DNA from: an uncultured Mediterraneibacter sp.
GTDB lineage: Bacteria > Bacillota > Clostridia > Lachnospirales > Lachnospiraceae
Assembly: GCA_934309345.1 (NCBI GenBank)
Contig: CAKRDD010000014.1
Location: 1 to 64,000, forward strand
DNA: 64,000 nucleotides
Direction: 5' to 3'
Under the pieces are notes generated by a model that searched no databases, had not been told where the DNA came from, and saw only the letters and a list, made by a program, of their open reading frames with translations. Made by a program: the position numbers and the translations under genes. Below, piece by piece: positions 1 to 10,300 of this stretch. Every line of letters starts with the position of its first letter. The stretch's first letter is position 1.

Positions 1-3000
1 TAGCTTTCTCGAAAATCGAATCATTTCCTGCTCGGTTCAAATCCATGTTGCTAAATTCCAGACTGATTTTCTGTGCCATACTAGAGCCGACCTGCCCCAT
101 CAGCGCTGATGCCACCTTATTCCCTGTCAACCCTGATGTAGTATATGCTCCTCTCGTAAAGGTAACTTCATTCATGGATATTGCCGTATTGGAACCCACG
201 GAGTTTACAAGCAATGGAAGCTTTGTGCCGCCTTCACATTGAATACCATCCAGTGTAAGATTGGTTATCGTGATACCTGCCTGTTCTTTATTTGTGCTCT
301 CGATACTATCACAAATCAATACTCCGGCCTTGCCCTCTTCATACTTGCCAAATGTACCTTGCAATGCGAGTCTATTTACTGTAAATTTCTGCGATATCTT
401 AGAGAAAAGACCTGTCTGCATCTGGTAATGCTGCTGATCGGAGTCATCATACTTTTTCTCCGTATTCGTATACATATTTGTATAATCAAATTTCACAGTT
501 GCGTCTTGGATCGTGATCGCCCGTGACATTGGATAATAGGATACACCTGTCAAATCAATCGTTCCTGTTAATTTGAAATCCTCGCTTCCTTCTACAAAAT
601 ACTGCTGAAGGTTCGATTGTGCATATACATACAGACTTCTCAGGAGAAGTTTTCCTGCTGAGTTGATTTCAGCAATATTTGTATCTTTGCCCTCTTTTTC
701 GCGATAATAGTCTACATTATAATAATAACGTGTGTTTTTATTTGTATAGGATTTTCCACTATTTACGTTGCACTGATTCTTCCATGTATTGCATCCATTC
801 TGATCAATCAGCGTTGCTGAATTAGCGTCTGGACTGGTCAATCCAATAGAAACCACTGCATTGTGGCCGTCTTCTCCATATTTCGTTTTACCGGCAATAT
901 CATCAAAATAATTTCCACCTGTGAGTGAAACGTTTACTGCATTTTCTTCTATCTTTAATCCGTCTTTTCGAATCTCGATATAAGCTTTGTCGTATTTTTT
1001 ATTCGTTTCATCCAAAATCGTAGAACATACCAAAAGTGCGGATGGATTTGCTTCCTCCGTCTTTCCGGAAAATGAGTTTGATGAATTTTGAGTAGTGCCT
1101 TTACTGAACTTGATTCCACTGTCACCCGTACCATCTCCTATTTTCCAATAAGCATCGGTACTGTAGACAAGTCCGCCAAATTTTCCTTGTACCTTAAGTG
1201 TTGAATTCTTCACTTCAAGATTGTTGATTGACACGCTGTCGGTCGCACTGTTTTTTCTCCAATAGTATCCCAACAGACCACCTGAAGTTCCGGTCGCGTA
1301 GCTTTCCATCTGAAGATTGTCGATCGTCAGTCCATTAATTGTCACATTTCCAGTCATGCGGCCGATCAGACCGCCAAATAATGCATTCGGTGCATTGGAG
1401 TTGTCATTAAATTTCGCATGTGTGATTGTTGCATCTGAAATTCCACAGTTTGAAAATGTGATATTCGCTCCCTCTTCGCCTGCTGCCACATAACCGCCGA
1501 TTGCGAAATCGTAACATCCGGATGAACTGGAAATTGTTCCCTGCATAGAACAATCAGTAAAACTGGTTGTTCCTGTTCCTTTTGTCTGTCCAAGGAAACC
1601 TCCGATACTCATTACTTTGAGATTGTTTCCACCGGCTCCATCACGATAAACGATATTTGTATTTACTATGACATTTGTAAAAACTGCAACATCTGTATAA
1701 CCTGCGACTGCGCCACAGCGTACTTCCACTCCGTTTGATACGTTATGGAAATAAATGGATCCATTTAGCGTCAGATTCTCCACCTTACCATTGCAATAAG
1801 GAATGAATCCAATTGTGGAATGGTTGTAAATCTGACCGATGCCTACTGTTGCACTCGTACCACCTGCATTCTCAGCAAGTGTAGTGCCATCACTTAAATA
1901 ACCATAGGCCTCTCCCGCTGCCAGTGTAATCGTGTAGTTCTTATCACTATTACCATTAAACGTTCCTGTATATATCTGGCTTCCATTATCTCGAAGCAGA
2001 GAATAAATTCCAGTTCCGGTAAGGTCAACATCACAATTAACTGTAATATTTTTGCTCAAAAGATCTGATGTTTTTTCTTGCTGTAAAAGAACCGCTACGG
2101 CTGCAAGATCTCTTGTATTGCTTATTGCCAAATCTCCCCCTAGCACCGTATATGCGACAGAAAACTCATGCGAAGCACTATTTTTAAAAAGCGTAGTATC
2201 ATCTACACTGTTTCCATCTGTTTCTTTCAATTTGCTGCCATCCAAACGGATGACTTCTCCATAGCTTCCGATATCACTGACAGAGACTGCTTTCGGACGA
2301 ATGTATTTCCAATTATATTCGTCACTGCCAGTTCCATTTCCTAAACCAAGCGCATAGACGATTGTGCCATCAATACTTCCTGCTATCTGTCCACATTCTG
2401 TACCTGTTTTTTTTATCGTTAAGCCGGAAAAATCTGTTGTGCCGCTGATGCGGAGGATTCCCTTTGTTGACTTTCCTAAGATGCCTCCGAGTTTGTTTGC
2501 TTTTCCATTATCACTGCCGGAAACTTTGGTTGTACCGGAAACAGACAGGAAATGTCCCTGTCCCTCTACCTTCCCCAATTCGCCGACAAGACCGCCAAAA
2601 TAACCGTCTGTTGTTAAATCTGTTGTTAAATTCGCTGCAACAGTAGCATTGAAAATCTCTACATAGGCAGACGTTGCATTGGTAAGTGCATGGTCCGCTC
2701 CATTTCCAGCAACAGAACCGATAATGCCGCCCAATGCTGTGACAGTTCCATTGCTACTTATGTTCACATTCGGGCTTTCCAGCCTAAGTGTTGAACTCTG
2801 TGAATTGGCACTGTACTGTCCGATGACGCCACCAAATTGCCAACTGGTTCCTGTATGTGTAAGATTTGTCTCTGGAACATTTTTTATTGTAATTGTGCCG
2901 CCTGTAGAAGAATCAAAATTAAGCACACCGAAATATCCGCCAGCATGATTACCGTTTGAAATCGTGATTCCTGAGACATTGATGTTGCTTAAATCAAGCT

Positions 3001-4321
3001 CTAACCCCGTTTTATAAACTGCTTTCCCGATGAACCCTCCACTTTCCGATGTACCTTCTATCGTTCCTTTGCGAGTCACTGTATCGTTCAACGTGATGGT
3101 TGGGTTTTCAGCAGCACCAATCAGACCTCCGGCAGCGGATCCTATTGCGGTTGTTGTAACATTACCTGTCAGGTTAAGTGCCTGGTTTACAGTTAAAATG
3201 GATCCATCTTTCATTTCTCCTACAAGCCCACCTGCATGTCCACCTGTAGTTGAAATGTCATAGCCTATCGTAGCTGTTTCGCTACCTGTAGAACCGTTGT
3301 TTGTAGAGTTGCCTTCTGTATAGGAAGCAATTGTCAGATTTGCACCTGTTTCCATTGTATTACAGAAAAAACCTAAATTGCCTGTGCCTGTAATCGTAGT
3401 ATTCGCTTCTGTGATTTTATTTACTACCGATAAAGAAAGGTTGGTACCTCCACCCATAGTGCCGATAATACCACCAAAGCTTGGCAAATTATTATCCTCT
3501 TTCTCTGCTCCAATCATAAGAGAAATCTGCTTTGGCTCTGCTACTGTTGAATTTTCATCCTTTACATAATTCGCAGCAAGCAAAGGTCCGTCCACAGTCC
3601 CCTTTGCTTTCAGATACAGTCCTTCATTTATCGTTGCGCTTTGATCAAGGTAATTAAAGAACGAATGTTTAATCGGAATATCAATACCGCTTCCAGAACT
3701 TGTAATTGTAATTGTTCCCTTGAATGGATAATCTTGACTTCCAAAACCTTGAAATTTTTTTCCGTCCACTTCCTGTGTCAGATCAAATGAGGCAGTTGTT
3801 CCACGCGTAATGGTAATCTCAGCCGTCTGGTATTTATCAGGATCTATATGAGACAAATTGATAAAATCAGCTGTACACGTAAGTGTTACTTTATTATCTA
3901 CCACCTGAATTCCATTTCCTGTTGCATCCGTTGGATTCGTCTCATCTGCAGTTGCTTCTTGTTCTGCGTCAGTTTGTTTTGTATTCTCCTGAGCAGATTC
4001 TTCTATATTAGAGTCACTTTTATCAGATTCATTTTCCTGCTGATTTTCTCCTGCTTCGGATTTCGAATTGTTTTCCGATGTATCATCCGTCTGCTCTGTG
4101 CCTGTCTCATTCGAATTATTTTTTTTCGATTCATTTTCAGAAGTAGTTCCGTTAGATTGAGTCGCACTGCCATTTGGTGTCTGAGTGTCCTTCTGACCCT
4201 CGCTTGCCGTAACAGTTGTATTTACTTTTTCTTCTGCCTGTACCTGCGCCGGGAGCGTCTGTAATAACATCGATGCCACCAGAACTCCGGCACATATCTT
4301 TTTTAGCTTTTGTCTTACCAT
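1..4321 (-). CDS. Giant secreted beta-helix-like surface protein, C terminus beyond window
   Basis: The reading frame is open from an ATG at 4321 to the window edge, giving at least 1440 residues without a stop. The first 35 residues form a signal peptide (KK start, then a hydrophobic run ending in AQVQA). Next comes a linker of roughly 100 residues very rich in Ser, Asn, Glu, Thr and Gln. The remainder is a series of short Gly/Asn/Thr-rich beta units that repeatedly carry GGxxG signatures (GGLVGEM, GGLIGAA, GGFIGKA, GGLIGRM), like GLUG-type or parallel beta-helix adhesins. The start follows the upstream gene's stop by 3 bases, with AAAGAGGAA as ribosome binding site, so the two are coupled. 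It is probably exported and cell-surface attached; no anchor can be seen because the 3' end is missing. Adhesin or matrix function is inferred. Confidence 0.85.
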   Translation of the reverse strand, partial: MVRQKLKKICAGVLVASMLLQTLPAQVQAEEKVNTTVTASEGQKDTQTPNGSATQSNGTTSENESKKNNSNETGTEQTDDTSENNSKSEAGENQQENESDKSDSNIEESAQENTKQTDAEQEATADETNPTDATGNGIQVVDNKVTLTCTADFINLSHIDPDKYQTAEITITRGTTASFDLTQEVDGKKFQGFGSQDYPFKGTITITSSGSGIDIPIKHSFFNYLDQSATINEGLYLKAKGTVDGPLLAANYVKDENSTVAEPKQISLMIGAEKEDNNLPSFGGIIGTMGGGTNLSLSVVNKITEANTTITGTGNLGFFCNTMETGANLTIASYTEGNSTNNGSTGSETATIGYDISTTGGHAGGLVGEMKDGSILTVNQALNLTGNVTTTAIGSAAGGLIGAAENPTITLNDTVTRKGTIEGTSESGGFIGKAVYKTGLELDLSNINVSGITISNGNHAGGYFGVLNFDSSTGGTITIKNVPETNLTHTGTSWQFGGVIGQYSANSQSSTLRLESPNVNISSNGTVTALGGIIGSVAGNGADHALTNATSAYVEIFNATVAANLTTDLTTDGYFGGLVGELGKVEGQGHFLSVSGTTKVSGSDNGKANKLGGILGKSTKGILRISGTTDFSGLTIKKTGTECGQIAGSIDGTIVYALGLGNGTGSDEYNWKYIRPKAVSVSDIGSYGEVIRLDGSKLKETDGNSVDDTTLFKNSASHEFSVAYTVLGGDLAISNTRDLAAVAVLLQQEKTSDLLSKNITVNCDVDLTGTGIYSLLRDNGSQIYTGTFNGNSDKNYTITLAAGEAYGYLSDGTTLAENAGGTSATVGIGQIYNHSTIGFIPYCNGKVENLTLNGSIYFHNVSNGVEVRCGAVAGYTDVAVFTNVIVNTNIVYRDGAGGNNLKVMSIGGFLGQTKGTGTTSFTDCSMQGTISSSSGCYDFAIGGYVAAGEEGANITFSNCGISDATITHAKFNDNSNAPNALFGGLIGRMTGNVTINGLTIDNLQMESYATGTSGGLLGYYWRKNSATDSVSINNLEVKNSTLKVQGKFGGLVYSTDAYWKIGDGTGDSGIKFSKGTTQNSSNSFSGKTEEANPSALLVCSTILDETNKKYDKAYIEIRKDGLKIEENAVNVSLTGGNYFDDIAGKTKYGEDGHNAVVSIGLTSPDANSATLIDQNGCNTWKNQCNVNSGKSYTNKNTRYYYNVDYYREKEGKDTNIAEINSAGKLLLRSLYVYAQSNLQQYFVEGSEDFKLTGTIDLTGVSYYPMSRAITIQDATVKFDYTNMYTNTEKKYDDSDQQHYQMQTGLFSKISQKFTVNRLALQGTFGKYEEGKAGVLICDSIESTNKEQAGITITNLTLDGIQCEGGTKLPLLVNSVGSNTAISMNEVTFTRGAYTTSGLTGNKVASALMGQVGSSMAQKISLEFSNMDLNRAGNDSIFEKA

Positions 4322-4324
4322 TGA

Positions 4325-5251
4325 TTATTCCTCTTTGGAATTCTTAAAATGAATATACTCCTTGATTGTGTTCCAGTCCTCATTTAAATCATTTACAGCA
4401 TAGGTCCGATAAAACTGGATCGTGTACTGCTGCGGAGTTCCCGCCGCTCCTAAATGAAGTGTCACTGATTTTGTTTTTCCATCTTCTGCTGTTGAAACTG
4501 TTGGATTTTTCATTTGTTCTAAAAACCACTGATCAATTTCCACTTTGGAGGAATCCCAGCTTAGAACACAAGCTTCTTTTACGTGCCCTGAAATGCGGTA
4601 GTTTAACAAACCTAATTTTTCACCCTTCTCTACAGCTGATTTCTCTGTTTCTAAAAAGCTGCCTGTCCAGTGTGTTTCTGTTGTATCCGTTGTCAATACG
4701 ATCAGTCGTCCCAATGGTTTATACTGAGAGCGATTTGTCGGCTCTGCGGTAATCTTAATCTGATATGGTAGAATCTCATTTCCTGTGAGAACAAATGTAT
4801 AAGTTTTGTCCAGTGCCTTGCCGGCAGCAAGTGTACCGCTTTCTGTATATGTTCCGTCTGTTAATTTTATCGTATTATTAATTGTAATATTCCTGTAAAT
4901 ATTTTCGTCTGTAACGACATTTCCACCGGCATCGACAAGTTCAACTTTAAAATCATAACTGATCTGATTTTTATCAAATTTTGTTGCATCATTTTGCAAA
5001 TGATTTGAAATGGTTACGGAAAATGTTCTTGTTGTATCGTCTTTTCCAAATGATTTTACTTTTGTCGATAATTTTGATGCATTATCATACTGCACCAGCA
5101 CATCTGAAGTAAATAATTGTTCGGAGCCTCGCACTGTGACAACGCGCTTGGCACTGCTCAAACTCGTATACGCTGCCAGCGAATATGCAATAATTGCAAC
5201 GACTGCAATCAGAAAAAGATAAACAGCTATCAGCTTTGTCCTTTTTTTCAA
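4325..5251 (-). CDS. Membrane-anchored surface protein of the AWF-like group
   Basis: This 308-residue protein has one N-terminal hydrophobic segment (residues 8-28) after a KKRTK start and a polar extracellular portion, so it is probably a type II membrane or secreted protein. After the membrane segment it has AAYTSLSSAK, at the position where neighbours show AWF. The rest is beta-rich, with no enzyme motif that I recognise. The start codon is TTG, supported by AAAGGAG seven bases upstream. It lies third in a four-gene minus-strand operon, directly before the giant protein. Its arrangement suggests a structural or assembly subunit of a surface structure; that role is inference. Confidence 0.75.
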   Translation of the reverse strand: MKKRTKLIAVYLFLIAVVAIIAYSLAAYTSLSSAKRVVTVRGSEQLFTSDVLVQYDNASKLSTKVKSFGKDDTTRTFSVTISNHLQNDATKFDKNQISYDFKVELVDAGGNVVTDENIYRNITINNTIKLTDGTYTESGTLAAGKALDKTYTFVLTGNEILPYQIKITAEPTNRSQYKPLGRLIVLTTDTTETHWTGSFLETEKSAVEKGEKLGLLNYRISGHVKEACVLSWDSSKVEIDQWFLEQMKNPTVSTAEDGKTKSVTLHLGAAGTPQQYTIQFYRTYAVNDLNEDWNTIKEYIHFKNSKEE

Positions 5252-5271
5252 TGCGATTCTCCTTTCTTATT

Positions 5272-6036
5272 CTATCGACTGACGGTCAGATAAACCATGT
5301 CCGTCTCTTTATCATTACTAACTGTATTTTCATCCCAATAAACGCGAAGTACAAAATAATCGCAGAAGCAATCGCCTCCAAATGCATTTGTCCCTTTATT
5401 TCTGGGATTCAGCATATCCAAATTATTTTCACTGGCCAGCCAATAAAGCGGCTCTGCATTTTTTTGTACCTTACTACTATCTACAGCATTTTGACCATTC
5501 TCATCACCATAACTAAGGTTGTGGCTCTGATGTTTCTTTATTTCAGCTTCATTCATTTTACTCAAAGGCATTGCTGAAATAACGGGAGTTGATGATTTGT
5601 CATAAGTAAAATTTTCCGTATGTTCTCCGCTATTATCCGTATATGTAAATGGAACATTTACCATATTGCCCGTTGTCGTCTGTTCGGATGTGGATAGTTG
5701 AGCACGATAAACTTCGTAATAAAATGGGATATTTGTAGTATAAGCTAACTGAAGCGAATACATATCAATCGGTTCTCCGTATACGCAAAACACGTAATTC
5801 ATGGAATGGTCTTGTGTGTCGGCGTCGATAGAACCCATATCCAGATACGCAATATCGTGATTGTTACCGCTTCCGATTTCCAGTCGGATCGGTGTTTTTA
5901 TCCATGTAAGTGTGTCCAACTGCCGCTTGTAGAAAAACCAGGCATAGACAATCACTCCAACTAATATTAATCCAGTTGCTGCCAATGTGAAAAGCAGTAC
6001 TGTTTTTTTCTTGATTTTTTTTACTTTATCTTTCAT
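5272..6036 (-). CDS. Membrane-anchored surface protein with YAWF after the transmembrane segment
   Basis: The protein has a lysine-rich start (KDKVKKIKKK), a hydrophobic helix and then YAWFFYKRQ, followed by about 210 extracellular residues. The YAWF placement matches the SipW/TasA-like proteins at 13-16 kb, although here the helix looks like a retained anchor. No catalytic motif is visible. I chose the ATG at 6036; a GTG at 6063 in the same frame would add nine residues but has no better ribosome binding site. It sits 20 bases before the 4325-5251 gene and 65 bases after the 6102-7196 gene, in the same operon. It is a family of unknown function, probably a component of the same surface assembly. 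Confidence 0.7.
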   Translation of the reverse strand: MKDKVKKIKKKTVLLFTLAATGLILVGVIVYAWFFYKRQLDTLTWIKTPIRLEIGSGNNHDIAYLDMGSIDADTQDHSMNYVFCVYGEPIDMYSLQLAYTTNIPFYYEVYRAQLSTSEQTTTGNMVNVPFTYTDNSGEHTENFTYDKSSTPVISAMPLSKMNEAEIKKHQSHNLSYGDENGQNAVDSSKVQKNAEPLYWLASENNLDMLNPRNKGTNAFGGDCFCDYFVLRVYWDENTVSNDKETDMVYLTVSR

Positions 6037-6101
6037 AATTGTATTTTCTTTGTTGCTGGTCACCGGTACTGTGAGCAGTAACTTTTCTTTTGGTTCTTTA
6101 C

Positions 6102-7196
6102 CTAATTTTGAATCATTGGCTGCATCTCAAGTTTCACCCTGAGACAGTTTGCATGGCTTCCGATATACTGGTCTGCCTGGTTATAATAGGAGCTTAATGC
6201 TACAAAAGCATCTTTTGTTTCTTCATTAGAAAAATTTGTTTGCATGTTTTGAATCTTTGACAATTCAGTCTGTCCCACCGGTAATGGCTGTTGTGTGAGA
6301 TTGCTGTAAAAATATCGCTGTGGACACTTCACCATAGAATATTGTGTATCCGCATATGCAATTGCATTACGCATCGCTTCTCCGTTCGCATATGTAGACA
6401 AAATCGGATTCCTGCCATTTAAGAATTCATTTCCTTCTGCCAACGTGAATTCTGCAAAGTTCTGTGGCCAGCACCAGTATAATGTGTATGAATACTCTGT
6501 ATCTTTTTGTGCGTCCGGAATATTGAGCGTGAAACTGCCATCCTCTAGCCAGATAAGACTCGTTGCCGATGCATTTCCTGCATTTGAACTTTCACTTTTT
6601 TCTAAAAAGAATAAAATGTGACCGGAAGTAAATGTTTTGGTTATCTCGTCCACTTCATTAATATTATTATTCTGATACTTGTATGGAATCAGACTCAATT
6701 GCATGTCCAAAGTGATGTTTCCCGCTGTTTTTGGCACTACAGAAAATTGTAACCTTCCGCTGCTTCCTGGCTCAATTGCCTGATCTTCACGCTCATGCTT
6801 GGAATCCTTCCAATAGTCTTCCCAATCTGATTGTGCAGTGCTGTAGTTTCCTACCTTGCTCTGGTCGCTCAATAACCAGTTCACGGAATATTTATCAGGA
6901 GATGTCTCAAGGAAAGTATCCTTCAGCTTCTGATACCAGAAGCTTCCGGTTGGATTCTCCTGATCCATGATCTTCTTCAACAGATCATCATGGATACCGG
7001 CACTTCCATACGTTTTGAGTTCCACATTTTTCATATCCGCACTGACTGTTGTGCCTGTTCCCCGGACTCTTGTATTACTCACAAACCATGCGATACAGAG
7101 TGCGATTATCACAGCGATTGCTGCAATGACAAAAACAATCATCTGATGAATTCGTTTTTTCTTTTCCTTTTTTAATTCTTCGAGATTTTCTTGCAT
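6102..7196 (-). CDS. Membrane-anchored surface protein with AWFVSN motif
   Basis: This is the first gene of the four-gene surface operon, 364 residues. It has a charged N terminus (EELKKEKKKRIHQ), one transmembrane helix, and AWFVSNTRVRG immediately after it, which resembles the AWFVSNNTV of the TYAWF proteins further right in the window. The extracellular part has no recognisable enzyme signature. GGAG lies 11 bases before the ATG, and a TTGAAA/TATTAT promoter lies upstream at 7275-7303. By analogy with TasA/camelysin systems it may be a pilin-like or matrix subunit, but the retained helix argues for membrane anchoring. Function is not established. Confidence 0.75.
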   Translation of the reverse strand: MQENLEELKKEKKKRIHQMIVFVIAAIAVIIALCIAWFVSNTRVRGTGTTVSADMKNVELKTYGSAGIHDDLLKKIMDQENPTGSFWYQKLKDTFLETSPDKYSVNWLLSDQSKVGNYSTAQSDWEDYWKDSKHEREDQAIEPGSSGRLQFSVVPKTAGNITLDMQLSLIPYKYQNNNINEVDEITKTFTSGHILFFLEKSESSNAGNASATSLIWLEDGSFTLNIPDAQKDTEYSYTLYWCWPQNFAEFTLAEGNEFLNGRNPILSTYANGEAMRNAIAYADTQYSMVKCPQRYFYSNLTQQPLPVGQTELSKIQNMQTNFSNEETKDAFVALSSYYNQADQYIGSHANCLRVKLEMQPMIQN

Positions 7197-7274
7197 TAGT
7201 CATCTATCTCCATTGATCTATTGTTTCATTTTGTATATATTATTCAAATTATTTGATATAAACATCCAATTATA

Positions 7275-7303
7275 ATAATACTACAATAGTAATAGGTTTT
7301 CAA
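7275..7303 (-). promoter_or_regulatory. Sigma-A promoter of the surface operon
   Basis: On the minus strand TTGAAA (7298-7303) is followed after 17 bases by TATTAT (7275-7280), about 80 bases before the start of the 6102-7196 gene. A second TATAAT-like stretch lies just downstream, so the exact start of transcription is uncertain. Confidence 0.55.
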
Positions 7304-7343
7304 TAATTTTACAGTTCCCAGCTCAAAGATTCTCAATGCAAAC

Positions 7344-7388
7344 AACTCCTCTCCAGACATATCACTAAGAAATGCCCGGAGAGGAGTT
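7344..7388 (-). terminator. Hairpin after the hybrid kinase gene
   Basis: A perfect 11-bp stem, AACTCCTCTCC (7344-7354) with GGAGAGGAGTT (7378-7388), lies just after the kinase stop codon at 7395. The T tract on the minus strand is short (TTGTTT), so termination may be partial and some transcripts could continue into the surface operon. Confidence 0.6.
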
Positions 7389-7394
7389 TGTCTA

Positions 7395-10300
7395 TTACAG
7401 CCACTGTTTTAAAACAGCATTTAATTTTGTCATATCAAGCGGTTTGGCAATATGTTCGTTCATACCGGTATTCTTTGCAAGCTGCACGTCCTCAGCAAAC
7501 GCATTCGCAGTCATGGCGATGATCGGCACTTTCCCTCTTTTACCCGGAAGTGCACGAATTGCAGCTGTTGCTTCATATCCATTCATGATCGGCATCTGTA
7601 TGTCCATAAATGCAAGATCGTATCTGTTCTCGGGAGCATTCGCAACCTTTTCGACTGCAGTTTTTCCATTTTCGGCAATATCAATTGCTACGCCAGTCAT
7701 ACCCAGGATCTCAACTGCAATCTCTCGATTCAGTTTATTGTCCTCAACAAGAAGGATTCTTTTACCCGTATAATCTGCTTTCGCAAACTCTTCCAGATAG
7801 TTCCGTGCATTTTTCTCTTTCTTCTCAGAAGTGAACTGTCGCAGCGTAGCTGTCAGACGCGAACGGAATAATGGTTTTGCTATGAATGCATCTACTCCTG
7901 CCGCTCTTGCGTCTTCTTCAATCTCGCTGAATTCAAAAGAAGTAAGAATGATAATTGTAACATCTTCACCTACCCTCTCCCGAATCTTTCGGGCTGTCTC
8001 AATACCGTCCATTTCCGGCATCTTCCAGTCCAGGATCACTGCGAAATAATCACTGTTGTTTTCATGGCGTGCATAGCAGCGTTCCACAGCTTCTTTACCT
8101 GTAAGTACCCATTCGCCCGCTATGCCGATCTCCTCAAGGGTTGCAACCGTACTTTCACAGCAGATCCTGTCATCATCTACAACCAGCACCGGAAGATCGA
8201 ACAGTTCTTTTTCCTGTTCTTTTTCACTCTCCTGAAGTTTCAGATATACGGTTACTGTGATCTTCGTTCCTTTGTTCGGGATACTGTCAACCTTAATGCT
8301 ACCGTTCATTAAGTTGACAATATTTCTGGTGATTGCCATACCAAGACCAGTGCCCTGCACTTTGGTCGTCCGATGATCGTCCGCCCGGCTAAATGGATCA
8401 AACATGATTTTCTGAAATTCCTGTGTCATACCAATCCCATTGTCTTCAATACAAAACTCATAGCAGCCAAGCTCGGAAAAACCATTCTTTTTTTCTTTGA
8501 TCGTAAATGTAATATTACCGCCATCCTGAGTATATTTGATGGCATTACTCATCAGATTGACAAACACCTGCTGGATTCTGAGACTGTCACCGCAGACCGC
8601 TTCGTGTTCAATATGATCGATATGAACTTCTAAATTATGTTTGTGCTCATCGATTGCCGGTTTTGTAAGTGTGAGCAGATTATCTACCAGCTCCGGCAAG
8701 CTGAAATCTTCCTCGGCAAGAGACATTTTCCCACTTTCAATCCGCGCCATGTCAAGGACTTCATTGATCAGCCCCAGCAGATGACGGCTCGATTTCGTAA
8801 TTTTGCCAAGACATTCAATCACTTTCTCCTGATTCTCGATATTGGCACCTGCAATTGCTGTCAGCCCGACAATCGCATTCATCGGTGTCCGGATGTCATG
8901 GGACATATTGGAGAGAAATTCTGTCTTGGCGCGGCTTGCATTCTCCGCTGCCTGATACGCTTCCTTCAACGCCTTACGGGATTCGATTTCTACTTTTTTC
9001 TCCTGTGAGACATTTATGGATGCTAACAACACCTTTACTAATTTCTCTCCTTTCCACTCCAACGGAATGAATGAAGCAATTTTATAGGTATTTTCATCTA
9101 AGGAGCAATATTCGAATTTATAAACGCTCTGTTCTTCTGTCAGATTCTTACGTATATGTTCTGAAGACATCAGAATATCCAGCGGTTCCAATGGTTTCAG
9201 CGTCTTATACTTTGCGACCACCTGCTCTACAAAATCGTGATATGTTCCAAATGGCTTGTATACCATTTCACCCTGCAGTGTGTAAAATTCATATAGGTCT
9301 TCTTCAAGATTGCAGACAACAAATCGATCCACAAGACGCACCATACTCTGGATCAAAAGTTCCATGGATGCATTATCAGATGCCATCTGCATTCGCTTTG
9401 CAGTCTCGGCTTTTGACTCTGTGATATCCCGCAGAAAGATCATTGCATACTCAGAATCTTCCATCTCACCGCGCATGATCACATTCCGCACCCAGCGTTT
9501 CTCCCCATTTAAAATGATTCTGCATTCCTGGCATAACTCTGTCTCAAGTCCCTTTAATTTCTCTGTAATGTACGAACGATTATAAAAATCTGTTACAGCC
9601 TTTTTATCCTTTTCAATAACATAATTGTCCACAAAGAACCTGACCAGTTCATCCCATGTGTGGCTCTGCTCAAATGCAGTCATCAGAGAGGATTCTACTT
9701 TAAATGTGTCAAATGTATTCTTCTCAAGATTTACATAGTATTCGCAGATGTTCGCACTTGTGAATGCACGGTGAAAAGCGGCTGACCGCTGCGCCTGCAT
9801 CAGGCTTCTTTTTTCTTCCTCTATATTGCTGAGGATTCCTGCAATCCGGTTGGCTGAACCGTCAAGACGGCGTATTACTTCCGCAGAAGCCCGGAACCAA
9901 TGATATCGCCCATCTTTTGTTTTCAGCCGATACTCTGCCTGGAATTTTGTTTTATTTGTTTTATCTGCGATTGTTTCCTGAAGCAGCTTCATTACATGAT
10001 CCGTGTCTTCAGGATGCAGAAGTTCTGACCACGAGTCCAGTTTGTTCGGAAAATCCAATGTATCATGATAGCCCAGGATCCGCCGGAAAGCATGACTCCA
10101 GTTCACATTTACGATCTCACTGTTTTTATTGCAGTCAAAATACCACAGTGCTGAACTTATAGATTCATTTACCAGAGCAAGATTCTCATACTCCCAGTTC
10201 ATCCGCACTGACATGATCCAGATTGGTTTTCCATCCGTATCTGTTGCATTTTCTTTATAAAGACATACATAGGCAGGGATTCCATCCGCTGTGAGAATCT

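Noticed and set aside
1..4320. Several plus-strand reading frames of 60-138 codons
   Set aside because: They are shadows of the giant minus-strand gene, which shows clear signal peptide, repeats and an uninterrupted frame.
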